From: a virus
DNA length: 24,905 bases
Strand: one strand, 5' to 3'
Virus record (IMG/VR): IMGVR_UViG_3300020477_000122
Location: 1 to 24,905 of that record
The notes beneath the pieces were generated by a model that was not told where the DNA came from, ran no database searches, and worked only from the letters and a program-made list of their open reading frames with translations. The position numbers were made by a program, and so were the translations under genes. Below are positions 12,001-20,561 of this stretch, one piece after another (within the stretch, counting starts at the first letter, position 1; every line of letters begins with the position of its first letter).

Positions 12001-14531
12001 CCCGCGTCCAACTCTTTCTTGAGGTGGTCTTGCAAGACGTTTATAAGACGCTGCACGTCGGGGTCGTTGGACAATACGTCGGGATTGATGGCGTCGTCCG
12101 GTGATCTTTCCCTCGCTCCTCCACCCTCTAAAAAGTCGTCGGCAACTTCCTTGGCCTTCGCTTCGACGTCTCCGGTCACCAGCGTGGACTCCGCCGCATC
12201 GACTTTAGGCGCACCCAATCCCGCTCGCTGTCCCTGCCTAAGTTGTCGCTGTACTTCAGGGGAAAAATCCGACAAAGGAACGCCTTCGGGTTTTATTCCC
12301 TCAAGACTTTCCAATACTTCGGGAGGAAAGGCTTCGTCGGTCAAACCGTCTAAATCAAAACCCTTTGCGTAGACCCTGTCTCCCTCGATGATCAACCCCA
12401 CGTTCTTACCCCCTGTGTCGTTCTCCAAGAGACCGCGCTCGAAGAGAGGGTTTTCCAGCCGAAGCTTTTCAAGAAGGTCGGCGTCCGTACCCGAAACGTC
12501 CTTCAACCGACTCATTTCAGTTATAGGTTGTTGAATAGCCGCCGTGGTTATTAGGTTGCCGTCGGCGTCTTTTACTTCCCTAAAAGCCGTAGGTATGAGT
12601 AAGTCGGGATTGGAAGCGTTATATATTCTAGCGTTTTCAGGTCCTGTGTTGTCTAGAATTTTATAGAACTCACCCGTTTCTTTGTTTTTCCAAACCTTCG
12701 CTACTCCGCTTCTCCAAAACTGCATCGTGCCAGAGGCCGTTCCGAAAATTTCATCGCCCAAAGCATCGAGTTCGGGTTTTGGTTTCAAACCTGAATCAGG
12801 CGTGGCATTTGACTCCACCCCTTCCAGCGCCTTGTTAACACGCTGTTGTAACTCAGGAGAAGTTACAATGTCTTCAAGAGGGGCAACTCCTGAAGTTGTG
12901 GTCGCTTCCGGTATTTCAACTTCTATTTCCTTTTTCCCCGCAAGTTCCAAGGAAGCGTCTTCATGCGCCTTGGCTATGACCTCTTGTTCTTTTTCCAATA
13001 ATTCAATAGCGTCCGCGAGAATGTTTTGTTCTTCGGGATTTATCTTCCGTAAGTTGGATTCAGCTTCAGCCAACCACTCTTCGGCTTCCGCCAAAGCTTT
13101 CGGATTGTCTGCGGTCGCCTTGACCGCTTTTTTCGCGGCTATAACCTCTTGTCTCAAGGTTTGTTCAAGAATACGCGGTATGGAATCACCTGGTTTCGCG
13201 TTTGTCAGAGCGTACTCCAGCCTACCTAATCCGCCGCCCAACGTCATACCCATACCAAACGCCAACAATAAACTCTTTGCGTCAAATTCCTCTCGCCTTC
13301 CCGAAGTAAATTCCAACGTTTGACGAACACCTTCTTCAGCTGAAGCCATAAGCGCTCCTTCACCTGCGCGCAGCAAAGTGATAGCTGCCTTCGACATGTT
13401 CTTGGTGCTTACGAAACCGGGAACGGTGCCTAGGAGGGTGGCGGCAGCGTTCTGTTCCCATTCAAACCCTTCTTGGTGACCTAAGTTTACGCGTATGTCC
13501 TGCGCCCAAGCGTTTGATGCTGAAGAAACCGCTCCCAAACCCGAAAAGTAAGTTACCCGTGAACCCGGAGGTCCCGCTAAAAGCGGCGACGCCACAATTG
13601 CGAACGTGATAGGCGGAACGATTTCAACGGCTAAAGGCGCGCCGAATTCGTAAAGATATTCAAACGTACTTGCGTCGGGGAGTTCACCACCTAGGCCAGC
13701 CGCCGCATGGAACCGGCGGTTTGGGTAAAACTGGTGGAAAAGTCCCGATGAAAAAGGTACCGTTTCTTCCGTTATTTCGTCGTAGGACTGACCCGTATCG
13801 GTCAAAACCAATTCGTCGGCTGCCCTTTCTGGATCGGTTTCAGCGCTTCCTCCCCACCGCTTTTCAAAGAAAGGCACCAAACCCGACTTTTCAAAATCAT
13901 CCAAAGCGGCGTCGTCCATCTCGAACGGACGAGAAATGTAATAACCGTCACTAGAAACAAACTGTTCTCTCTCCCCCGGCTTCAGTTCCCTGAGACGCAT
14001 AAACAATTCTTTAATACGTTCTTTGACATAGGGATGGTTTTTATATCGATCTAATTGTGAGTGACTACCTATAGGCGCGTATCTCCCAGACATTGGAACC
14101 CCAAAGTCCTTTATATCCACTTCCTTTTTCGCTTGGTAATAAGCATCCTTCGCCTGTTGTTGTATAGCGACGTCTTGTTGGGAAGGAACATACCCCTCCC
14201 AATTTTCTTTTCCCACCTGCTGTTTGAAACCTCTCACGACCCGTTCCATGTTCATTTCAGAAACGAAGTGTCCCAATTTAGGGGCGCGTTTTTCCAACAC
14301 TTCTATAATGTCGGGTTCAATTCTGTTGTAACCACCCTCTTTCAAGGCGTTAAGAATCTCATGCCGCTTGACGGGGTCGGGTTCTCCGCCCATAGCGGTT
14401 CCCTCCTTCATGGCGTCGCCAAACAACTCCGCCGCGATCTCCTGCGTCAAGACCACGCTTTTAGGTACGGCGGTCTTTTTAGGTTCTTCCTTTGGTGTCA
14501 AAGTAGTTTCTTCTTCTTCTTCTTCGCTCAT
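9009..14531 (-). CDS. Giant internal virion / DNA-ejection protein (T7 gp16-position), 1840 aa
   Basis: By position (after gp14- and gp15-like genes, before the fibre) this is the gp16 equivalent, which is injected and helps build the DNA conduit across the envelope. At 1840 residues it is longer than T7 gp16 (1318). The N-terminus is charged (MSEEEEEETTLTPKEEPKK) and shows no lytic transglycosylase motif, unlike T7. Hydrophobic stretches occur near 312-350 (VPPITFAIVASPLLAGPP). Residues about 610-730 look kinase-like (see findings). The C-terminal half has the conserved feel of large phage polyvalent/ejection proteins: YLYFSMLSAPLTHIKAVIGN, then FPFMRTGRNIMREAL and GSGMIAAIWYL. The ATG overlaps the upstream stop by ATGA. 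Confidence 0.85.
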   Translation of the reverse strand: MSEEEEEETTLTPKEEPKKTAVPKSVVLTQEIAAELFGDAMKEGTAMGGEPDPVKRHEILNALKEGGYNRIEPDIIEVLEKRAPKLGHFVSEMNMERVVRGFKQQVGKENWEGYVPSQQDVAIQQQAKDAYYQAKKEVDIKDFGVPMSGRYAPIGSHSQLDRYKNHPYVKERIKELFMRLRELKPGEREQFVSSDGYYISRPFEMDDAALDDFEKSGLVPFFEKRWGGSAETDPERAADELVLTDTGQSYDEITEETVPFSSGLFHQFYPNRRFHAAAGLGGELPDASTFEYLYEFGAPLAVEIVPPITFAIVASPLLAGPPGSRVTYFSGLGAVSSASNAWAQDIRVNLGHQEGFEWEQNAAATLLGTVPGFVSTKNMSKAAITLLRAGEGALMASAEEGVRQTLEFTSGRREEFDAKSLLLAFGMGMTLGGGLGRLEYALTNAKPGDSIPRILEQTLRQEVIAAKKAVKATADNPKALAEAEEWLAEAESNLRKINPEEQNILADAIELLEKEQEVIAKAHEDASLELAGKKEIEVEIPEATTTSGVAPLEDIVTSPELQQRVNKALEGVESNATPDSGLKPKPELDALGDEIFGTASGTMQFWRSGVAKVWKNKETGEFYKILDNTGPENARIYNASNPDLLIPTAFREVKDADGNLITTAAIQQPITEMSRLKDVSGTDADLLEKLRLENPLFERGLLENDTGGKNVGLIIEGDRVYAKGFDLDGLTDEAFPPEVLESLEGIKPEGVPLSDFSPEVQRQLRQGQRAGLGAPKVDAAESTLVTGDVEAKAKEVADDFLEGGGARERSPDDAINPDVLSNDPDVQRLINVLQDHLKKELDAGTLSKEEFIANVRERVKKTLGAEEATSIDLLVNGRLTAETAELADAIEGSLLRMGGTAALIDDAFTLLTKRLQDVDVDLADPKVLNDHMLAISRTIPLMMEWKRVGTASGRLLAMRKFVKDVTEVQFEEVEKATEDALLRNLKRADELSPEQLKAQLQTWGELQAIRRILKAVQQADDTAEVKRILMDQQQAFQKSTKAGRALQGHRSPTVVGKIRDVGIDYLYFSMLSAPLTHIKAVIGNVTMQYYHPFLGYIGAKYMATAPWARRGKTKQEFEDAATFHWNVMTNKANRVYGVYNSLAWHEAKKAFKSGDASLDSHFERLGTSALSKENTGLTGELGQVLENAGSFMDIPGRTLSAIDGFAKTRLAHSMAFAKAHHDWTKLSRANEDVGEFDEYYKAYVEKIFKENKIKTEDVVRREAVVAARDLKVPVKDYPEFIDNYVKENWDKSTSQFAEYILRSSKEMAFQEALGEFSDMNQIEKAMKSMETGLRDLSPLGQTILFPFMRTGRNIMREALSHTAVLGDVPVIGKYYNGLWAKTMQDLNSADPIIMARAKGRMVVGSGMIAAIWYLHDEGVIVGKEEQNWKIRENLQIATGLGDYEIRFTDPTSEEGLDIGLSYLNLEPFATVAGMVCDAKKIWEHGTEEEKDEAMLAIQTVMLTVSNNIANKSYYKSMNDVLTAMTEQSENSSAWERKIKGLSSIVIPSGLNAIAMATDDERRRGDEIMQIWAKRLAGISRNVPGYRDAFGDIVQSHPRDFDRESKWGKVTSWINPIKTTRQRADLNKYYKVDAAGRRSIDVSDVDLNDAKEVRHAAWAILIELDGEFHFADPIKNGVDLRTIRKADGQDAYDRWQQVYSTITLDGLNVKQALVDSLSFSEYSDIKIKKGKLPTGVDLKDPRIKAANRVLSDYRQAAWEQILEEEWGTEGRQILLEILEDTEIRQEHFEYGESEEVEEPGSPLEKFLEKENPPAPYQLPLLKHVPGVGDKAPAGNPELGDE

Positions 14532-16477
14532 TTTGGTATTTTGAAATTAGCGGGACCGCCTCGTAATTTGGGGTCATTGTAGAATGCCTCTAATTTAGTC
14601 TTTGTATCTGCTTCCCATTGCTTGAAAACCGCGTCTGATATGGTTTGGATTTCCAACCTTATCTTTTCCTTGGCTTCTTCGGGAGACGTCGTGGGATCCT
14701 CTTCGTATTCTTTGTATTTTTTAGCTACAGCCGATTCAAATTTTATTTTAAAATCTTCAGCGAAAACCCGCTGCTGGTCCCTTGCGCCGGATTCCCCCGA
14801 AGGGTGGCGGTTTTTCATCATTGACCATATTGTGGCGTCAGGTCCTGATACTAGCCTCGTTTGATTTCTCTCGACCTTCTTGTACTCCGCCAACTGTCCA
14901 CCAAACCAACTCGTCATAGGGTTGCGGCTTGCTCTCTGCGTTCCCGTAAATTCTTTCCTCCCGCCTAATATAAAGTCTTCTCTATTATCCACCTGATCTT
15001 TGTAGGCGTCCATTGGACGAATTACTTTTGCAAAGTTTCTCTTGTCGTCGATACGCAGCTTCAAAGTACTGTATTGGGCGGAAGTTATAAGACCCAATCT
15101 GTTCGCGCTTTCCAGTTTCTCTTCAGTAGACCGACCCGGTTGGGTTGGGGTTGTCCTGACAAGAAATTCTCCTAATTGTACTTCCTTTATTAAATTCGCA
15201 TGTTCAACAGGATCCAACAACGCCGACTTACTTGCCGGACTAACCAAACCATTTTGGGTTTTATACCAAGAAGTGACTTCATTTACGGCGTCCGCTTGCA
15301 GGAAGCGGGGAACGTCTCTCCTAATCCGTGCCAAAGCGCTATTATAGTCAGCTAATGGGATAGGTCCTCCCAGCGTCACCCGTTGGTTGCTTAGGTCTTC
15401 GAAAATCTCGGCAACAACCACGTCCTTCGCTTTAAGGATGGCGTTTTGATTCGTCTTTTCGATAGTGGACGCCATCCCGTCAACGGTTTGAAGAAGGGCG
15501 ACTATGGATTGACCTGTAGCGCCGTCGGCAAACCGCGCTCCCTTGTCGTTTATTTGCCATTTACTTAGCTTTTGCAGGAAGTTCCTGACCTGAGATGGAG
15601 TATACCTGGTTCTCCCGCTGTTAGGGTCAACGAACATGAGACCGTTTAATAGTTTTGGTCTTATCGAATCATTGAAAGCTTTGTTGTGCGCTCCTAGGAA
15701 AAGACCCCCAGCGTGGTCTATCCAATCGTGGAACGCTTTGTTATCTTGCAGTTCTCCTCCCGTGCTTATGACGGCCTCAAGATGAGGATCTATCATTTTT
15801 ATCCAATCCTGCTTTCCCTCTTCTGTTTCAAGATCGAGTTGTCTCCGCCTGACGATACTTCTGAACTCGTTGTCCACGCGCGTCATTGCCTCAATGGCGT
15901 GTTTCTTGACAATGGGACTTTTAAATTCAGGACGATTCAGAAAAGACTCCTGACTACCTTTTAAAAATTCTTCAAGGTCGTCCACCGTGGCCGCGTTTTC
16001 CATTAAAAAGTCACGGTAAACGCCTTCAGCCATAACCTCTGCCTTCGCTTGCATCGCTCCCAACCTACGGACAGCGTTGGCATCATCTCCGAAAGCGCCT
16101 TTATTGAGCGCCGTACGAAGCTTTCCCATTATTCCTTTTTGCTTCGCCTTCGCTGCCTCCTCTTCTTCCTGAAGCGCTTTAAGTAACCGTTCCTCCCCTC
16201 CTTTAGGGTCGGACTTGAAACCAAGGTAACCCTCCTGCATGAGTATTTTATCCCTGAGACCTCTACCCGCCGTGTAATCCCGAAGGGTCGGGTTGATCTT
16301 GGACAACGCATTACCAAGTTGCAGGAACTTGTTCGTGGCAGGTGCTTGCGGAACGGCAACGCTGTATCTTCCACCACTTCTAGCTACGGGTTGAAGGATA
16401 GGCGCCGCAGGAAGATTCCCCGCATCGACCCGCCCTTGTCGCGACCGCTGTAAAAGTTGTTGTAAAGAAGAAGCCAT
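14528..16477 (-). CDS. Internal virion protein (T7 gp15-like position), 649 aa
   Basis: The 649-residue product (MASSLQQLLQRSRQGRVDAG...) is mainly helical, with long Lys/Glu/Ala-rich segments, as expected for the gp15-type core protein that stacks with gp14 and gp16 inside the capsid and enters the cell on ejection. T7 gp15 has 747 residues. There is no signal peptide or membrane helix. It starts two bases after the gp14-like stop and ends in a 4-base ATGA overlap with the giant ejection protein, so the three are a translationally coupled set. Assignment rests on position, size and composition, not on a clear motif. Confidence 0.8.
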   Translation of the reverse strand: MASSLQQLLQRSRQGRVDAGNLPAAPILQPVARSGGRYSVAVPQAPATNKFLQLGNALSKINPTLRDYTAGRGLRDKILMQEGYLGFKSDPKGGEERLLKALQEEEEAAKAKQKGIMGKLRTALNKGAFGDDANAVRRLGAMQAKAEVMAEGVYRDFLMENAATVDDLEEFLKGSQESFLNRPEFKSPIVKKHAIEAMTRVDNEFRSIVRRRQLDLETEEGKQDWIKMIDPHLEAVISTGGELQDNKAFHDWIDHAGGLFLGAHNKAFNDSIRPKLLNGLMFVDPNSGRTRYTPSQVRNFLQKLSKWQINDKGARFADGATGQSIVALLQTVDGMASTIEKTNQNAILKAKDVVVAEIFEDLSNQRVTLGGPIPLADYNSALARIRRDVPRFLQADAVNEVTSWYKTQNGLVSPASKSALLDPVEHANLIKEVQLGEFLVRTTPTQPGRSTEEKLESANRLGLITSAQYSTLKLRIDDKRNFAKVIRPMDAYKDQVDNREDFILGGRKEFTGTQRASRNPMTSWFGGQLAEYKKVERNQTRLVSGPDATIWSMMKNRHPSGESGARDQQRVFAEDFKIKFESAVAKKYKEYEEDPTTSPEEAKEKIRLEIQTISDAVFKQWEADTKTKLEAFYNDPKLRGGPANFKIPK

Positions 16478-16478
16478 G

Positions 16479-17024
16479 TTAAGCGATTCCCTTGTTTTTC
16501 CTGTAAGTTTCTATCTCCATACCCGTCCTGTATCCCGATGCTGCGGCTTGCGCCGCGCTTAAAGTTCCCGTGAGAAAATCGGGTTTGGGTATGGGTCGGT
16601 TGATGTTTATTAAATTAGCCTGACTCCTGAAGCCGGCGTCCTCCAAAGCGAGACCGGACTCGATACCCAACAGTTCTTGCTGTCTCAAACTTCTTGAGGT
16701 GAATTCTCCATATTGACGTAGATAGTCGTCCATAAGCGCTTCTACGGACGCTCCCGCAACACCTGACTCACCCGCTGAAGTTCTCGCCCTGGAAAGCGCT
16801 TCCTTGCTTTTTCTGGAAACCTCTCCCAACTGCTGGTTAATCGCTTCCTGTTGCTGCGCTTCCGCCATTCGCATGGAGGTTTGTTCCTGCAAGGCGCGTT
16901 GGTGTTCCGCTTTGGTTGCCCATCTTTGGTGTCGCGCTTGAAGATTCGCTTGCCTTCGTTGCCCCGCAAAAGTGGCTACGGCTGAAACGCCTGAGATAAT
17001 GGCTGCTGCTGCTGCGTTACACAT
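16479..17024 (-). CDS. Internal virion protein (T7 gp14-like), 181 aa
   Basis: I start the gene at ATG 17024 (MCNAAAAAIISGVSAVATFAGQ), because gp14-type proteins commonly begin with MCN-x-A and a hydrophobic Ala/Val segment; the longer frame from 17108 overlaps the upstream gene by about 80 bp. After the hydrophobic N-terminus (about 5-22) comes a long Gln/Ala/Arg-rich helical region (RRQANLQARHQRWATKAEHQ...), then a Ser-rich middle and a final SAAQAAASGYRTGMEIETY. T7 gp14 is 196 residues. It is ejected first and is thought to form the outer-membrane part of the channel. There is no good Shine-Dalgarno, so coupling to the gene ending at 17030 is likely. Confidence 0.82.
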   Translation of the reverse strand: MCNAAAAAIISGVSAVATFAGQRRQANLQARHQRWATKAEHQRALQEQTSMRMAEAQQQEAINQQLGEVSRKSKEALSRARTSAGESGVAGASVEALMDDYLRQYGEFTSRSLRQQELLGIESGLALEDAGFRSQANLININRPIPKPDFLTGTLSAAQAAASGYRTGMEIETYRKNKGIA

Positions 17025-17029
17025 AACAA

Positions 17030-17491
17030 TTATATTTTTGGTATCATAAATTCGAGATAACCCTTTGGTTTTTCGCGGAGAAAATCCGCTCCCAACCACT
17101 TCAGCCATCTCATTGAAATTTTATTGGAGGAACTAACCAAGTTGACGAGGCACCTGTAGTCGCCCATCAACTCGTTCACCCACGCTTTGGAGTTTCTTAT
17201 GAAGTCTCTTTTTACGAAGCGAATCCTGTCGGTTCCCAACATCCACACGCACCCTACCGTTGGAACGTGGGTGGCGGCAACGCCGAACATGGCGATAAGC
17301 TTCCCTTCCCTGTCTATGAGAGAGAACTTCTTTTGGGAAACCGTGAAGCTTTCCCGAACCGCTGTCCAAGGATGTTGGTCGAGACCTATGATTTCCTTGA
17401 AATCCGCTATTCTCATCTCCTCGTACAACTCGAAGACGTCGTCCACTTCGGAAACCCTGACCTTGCAGGAAGTATATTCAGCCTCATCCAC
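17030..17491 (-). CDS. T7 gp13-like GNAT-fold protein, 153 aa
   Basis: The position between tail tubular protein B and the gp14-like gene, and the length (T7 gp13 is 138), fit gene 13, needed for virion morphogenesis. The sequence has a GNAT-like layout: N-terminal helix pair, strand FSLIDREGKLIAMFGVAA, strand VGCVWMLGTDRIRFVK, helix WVNELMGDYRCLVNLV, and an end typical of GNAT proteins (MRWLKWLGADFLREKPKGYLEF). No acetyl-CoA P-loop of the Q/RxxGxG/A type is obvious, so catalysis is doubtful. The start codon is GTG at 17491, overlapping the end of the upstream gene by 8 bases, which suggests translational coupling. Confidence 0.75.
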   Translation of the reverse strand: MDEAEYTSCKVRVSEVDDVFELYEEMRIADFKEIIGLDQHPWTAVRESFTVSQKKFSLIDREGKLIAMFGVAATHVPTVGCVWMLGTDRIRFVKRDFIRNSKAWVNELMGDYRCLVNLVSSSNKISMRWLKWLGADFLREKPKGYLEFMIPKI

Positions 17492-19844
17492 CGTACCGCT
17501 TGCTTCGAGGAGCGACGAAACTCTCGAATTCAGCCGCCAGTATTTTCAGGGGAAGAGCGCTGGTGGATTTTATCTTGATGACCGCTTCATCGTGTTTGAC
17601 TTGAATGGGAAACCTGAAGGAACCCGTGCCTAAGACAAGAGAACCTATCGTACTGTCCGCTCCAAGATTGGTTGGGTTGAATACGTAGGTGTAAGCGTCC
17701 CTGTAGAGAGGAGTCACTTCTATCCTGAAATGTCCGGTGTCGGAATAACTAACCGCCCCGGTCCTTAAAATTTGATAAGTGAAGGCGCTAGGCGCTCTTC
17801 CTCCCTTTTCCGTGGGTTGCTTCAAGGTCTGCGTGGAAAACTCGTATTCGACTTCGTATTCGAATCCCAACCAGTAAGCGCCAGCCGATATATCGAAGTC
17901 CACCGAACAACTGTTCGCGGATACGCGGGTGGTTGGGTAGCGTATGCCTGTCTTGGTGTAAACAACCGCCCCATCAGGGTCGTAGGGAAGTCCCGTGATG
18001 GTAGTCTTGCTTGAACTGTAAACGTCGCTGAGAGACGCTCCGTCAAGCCTCCTGTCCAAATAGGTGGTGTAGGTCTTTCCCGCGTCCTTCAAACCCACTT
18101 CCATAGGCATCTTTTCAAGGTAGGTTCCTCCGCTGTCCTTCGTGACCATGTAAAGGTCGCTGTCCATGAAACCCACGCCAACGACGTCGGTGGACAATTC
18201 GTAACGACTCCAAGCGGATTGAACCTTTTCCTTGTTCTGCCAAAAGTAATTGTAGACGTATAAATGTTTTAAGTCGGAACCCGAAGTGGCTACGATAACG
18301 TCTTCCGTGGGAGTACCTACCAACTGCCGCATGGTGGAAGGTATGTAACGAGGAACTTGGGAAGTGATTTCCGAAGCATCGAAAACGTCGGTGTCCTTGT
18401 CTACGTAGAACTCGTAGACCCCCTGGTGTCCTCCCCTCCTGAAAGGGAAATAAACGAAGTTGGTCAACGCCAATGGTTTCAAATCCTGTTCGGTGTCGTA
18501 CTCCGTAATGGGACTTATGTTCACGGTTCTCGCCGTCAACAAATCCCCTCCCCTCAAAACGAACTGAGATTGAGGAGAGAACAGTACCAGCTTCTCTTGA
18601 AAGGGAACGGCGTGTTGAAGGATACTTACCTTGGTGTGGGCGATTCCAACGTCTATGGGGTCTCCGTCCAATAAACTCAACATCGTGGTTCTAAAGAAAT
18701 TAAAATAACTATCCGACTCGGAGAACACCACGGAACCGTCCGAAAGAAAACCCAACCTGTTCTTGAAAAAGAATATGTCATTGATAGTGGATCCCACGAA
18801 AGACGGGTTCGAATTACTGGTGGCGTCTCCCACCAACCTGTTCGTCCACGTCGCCACGTCTATCATGTAGGTGGTGATAACTCCAGATGCGTTGATGGTG
18901 GGAACCATCGTAATCGGCATAGTCGTGTTGTTTATGGTGGTGGGTACACCGTATCCGACGTCTTCCACCCAAGAACCTTCACCGAAAGATTCATCGTCCT
19001 TGGTGGCGAATTTTACGTAGTAGTCGTCTTGCGTGAGTTCCACGCTTCCCTTTACCTTCACCCTGAAACCATCGAAACATTTCTTAGGTAAGTCCGTAAT
19101 GGCGTCCACTTCCTTGAAAATCAAGCCAAGTCCCGTGTTCGACAAACCGTCTCTTACGGATATTGTCATTCCCGAAGTCTTCACTATCTTGATGGTGGAA
19201 CCGTTCCGCGTGAAGGTGTAACCGGAAACAGTCCCCAAGGCGGTCACTATCTCAGCCGCTATGTGAGCGCTGTCGGCTTCGTCTCCTCCGCCACTCGACG
19301 CTCCGCTGGTCGCGGTCTTGTCCACTCCGTCCAAGGTGACGGTGTATTCCTTCTCGTAGTCTCCCTGCTTGACGAACACTATGGCTTCTTCAGCCAACGC
19401 CGTGGAAGTGGTTCCCGCCATAGCCACCGTCTTGGACTTATTGACCACGAAAGTGTAGTCGGCAACCGTCAACGCCCTGAGATTGGCCAGCGGTCCATCC
19501 GTGGATAAATAAGAAGTGGCGTTAGCCGTAATCGTGGCGGGTACGGACGCTCCCGTGGAGGCGTTGAAAATACTAACGGTAACCCCTGTTCCTCCGCCGT
19601 CATCGAAAACGGCGACGTGTTGGTTGGCGGAATCCCTGTTTATGAAATGCACCAAGGCGTCGTCGTTTATCGCCGTGGCCTTGATCTCCGCTATCAAACG
19701 AGAGTTGGGACGCTTCTCAAGTCCATCGACTACGCTTGCCCTCGCATTTACTTGGTTCTCGCATTGGCCTGAATAACGAAGACTGTCGGGTTGCTGCGAA
19801 ACCCCCTGTACGAGGTTCGGAACACTCGTCGTTATAAGAGGCAT
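17484..19844 (-). CDS. Tail tubular protein B (T7 gp12-like, nozzle), 786 aa
   Basis: The start MPLITTSVPNLVQGVSQQPDSLRYSGQCE is a hallmark of gp12-type nozzle proteins (pNLxxGVSQQPxxxRxxGQ). The length (786; T7 gp12 is 794) and the position after tail tubular protein A agree. The protein is beta-rich, forms the hexameric tail nozzle and carries the fibres. It also contains IFFFKNRLGFLSDGSVVFSES, FPFRRGGHQGVYEF and a beta-rich C-terminus with LGTGSFRFPIQVKHDEAVI, all usual for this family. It begins about 6 bp after the upstream stop. No truncation or frameshift is seen. Confidence 0.95.
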   Translation of the reverse strand: MPLITTSVPNLVQGVSQQPDSLRYSGQCENQVNARASVVDGLEKRPNSRLIAEIKATAINDDALVHFINRDSANQHVAVFDDGGGTGVTVSIFNASTGASVPATITANATSYLSTDGPLANLRALTVADYTFVVNKSKTVAMAGTTSTALAEEAIVFVKQGDYEKEYTVTLDGVDKTATSGASSGGGDEADSAHIAAEIVTALGTVSGYTFTRNGSTIKIVKTSGMTISVRDGLSNTGLGLIFKEVDAITDLPKKCFDGFRVKVKGSVELTQDDYYVKFATKDDESFGEGSWVEDVGYGVPTTINNTTMPITMVPTINASGVITTYMIDVATWTNRLVGDATSNSNPSFVGSTINDIFFFKNRLGFLSDGSVVFSESDSYFNFFRTTMLSLLDGDPIDVGIAHTKVSILQHAVPFQEKLVLFSPQSQFVLRGGDLLTARTVNISPITEYDTEQDLKPLALTNFVYFPFRRGGHQGVYEFYVDKDTDVFDASEITSQVPRYIPSTMRQLVGTPTEDVIVATSGSDLKHLYVYNYFWQNKEKVQSAWSRYELSTDVVGVGFMDSDLYMVTKDSGGTYLEKMPMEVGLKDAGKTYTTYLDRRLDGASLSDVYSSSKTTITGLPYDPDGAVVYTKTGIRYPTTRVSANSCSVDFDISAGAYWLGFEYEVEYEFSTQTLKQPTEKGGRAPSAFTYQILRTGAVSYSDTGHFRIEVTPLYRDAYTYVFNPTNLGADSTIGSLVLGTGSFRFPIQVKHDEAVIKIKSTSALPLKILAAEFESFVAPRSKRYGG

Positions 19845-19850
19845 AATTTA

Positions 19851-20432
19851 TTACCTGTCAACGACGCGAAGTACGTCGTAGTTATCAAAAATTGTGCGGT
19901 CGGCGCTCTCGCTGTCTGCGTCTATCGCTGCGGCTTTCGCTTCTATTTCATCACGCAAAGCGAAGCCGGCTATCTCTTGGCTACCCAAGAAGCGACTGGC
20001 GAAAATACGCGCGGCCTTGGTCGTGACGTAATGACGAAACTGTTCGGGGATGGAAGTAAAATCCAAAAGAAAGGTCACCGTAAGCTTCAGGTCTCCCGTG
20101 AAAACGTCGGTGTGATCTTTCCTGTCGTATAACTGAGTTCCTCGCTGAACTAAATCCAGGTCGGTGTGCTTGTCCGTTTCCGCGTCTATCTTCAAAACGT
20201 TGACGGGTAACGTCACCTTGCCGTCCGTGTCGGGAGTGAAAACGTATTCCCTCTCCGTGTTGAAATGCCACCCCAAGCTTTGCACTTGGCGGTTGGTTTC
20301 ATCTAAAACAGCTTCAGCCGACACCACGGAAACGGGTCTGCTGTCACCTCCCAAGGTATTTACAGGCGCTTCACCTATAACTCCCAACATGGTGTTCACA
20401 GCTTCAAGCTTCGTCGTGGTGGCTAAACTCAT
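19851..20432 (-). CDS. Tail tubular protein A (T7 gp11-like, gatekeeper), 193 aa
   Basis: The product begins MSLATTTKLEAVNTMLGVIGEAPVNTL, the typical opening of gp11-type proteins (T-xLEAVNxMLxxIGExPV), and continues with VQSLGWHFNTEREYVFTPD and a C-terminal helix bundle (FRHYVTTKAARIFASRFLGS). The length (193; T7 gp11 is 196) matches. A dodecamer links the portal to the nozzle. It lacks a recognisable Shine-Dalgarno; the leader is ACACACGTATATATT. The region just upstream contains a large hairpin. Confidence 0.95.
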   Translation of the reverse strand: MSLATTTKLEAVNTMLGVIGEAPVNTLGGDSRPVSVVSAEAVLDETNRQVQSLGWHFNTEREYVFTPDTDGKVTLPVNVLKIDAETDKHTDLDLVQRGTQLYDRKDHTDVFTGDLKLTVTFLLDFTSIPEQFRHYVTTKAARIFASRFLGSQEIAGFALRDEIEAKAAAIDADSESADRTIFDNYDVLRVVDR

Positions 20433-20463
20433 AATATATACGTGTGTGTTTTGAAAATCCTCA

Positions 20464-20527
20464 CAGACGGAGGTCGAAAACAGGAAAAGGAAACGACGCC
20501 TAAAAAGCCTGTCCCAACCCCCGTCTG
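20464..20527 (-). terminator. Nested hairpin between capsid and tail tubular A genes
   Basis: CAGACGG (20464-20470) and CCGTCTG (20521-20527) form outer arms, with inner arms ACAGG / CCTGT (20480-20484, 20508-20512). Read leftward the structure follows the capsid gene and is trailed by GATTTT. T7 has its Tphi terminator at the same position, between genes 10 and 11. The T-tract is weak, so an RNA-processing site is the alternative. The loop holds a reverse-oriented copy of the AAGGAAACGAC box (20487-20497). Confidence 0.4.
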
Positions 20528-20561
20528 GAGAAAATTCAGTTAATCCTAAACAACGTCCGGT

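Noticed and set aside
12682-13323. 213-codon plus-strand frame in the giant ejection gene
   Set aside because: Ser-rich shadow of a continuous 1840-codon gene with no start signal.
17025-17108. Upstream extension of the gp14-like gene
   Set aside because: It would overlap the gp13-like gene by about 80 bp, and the family normally begins with MCN.
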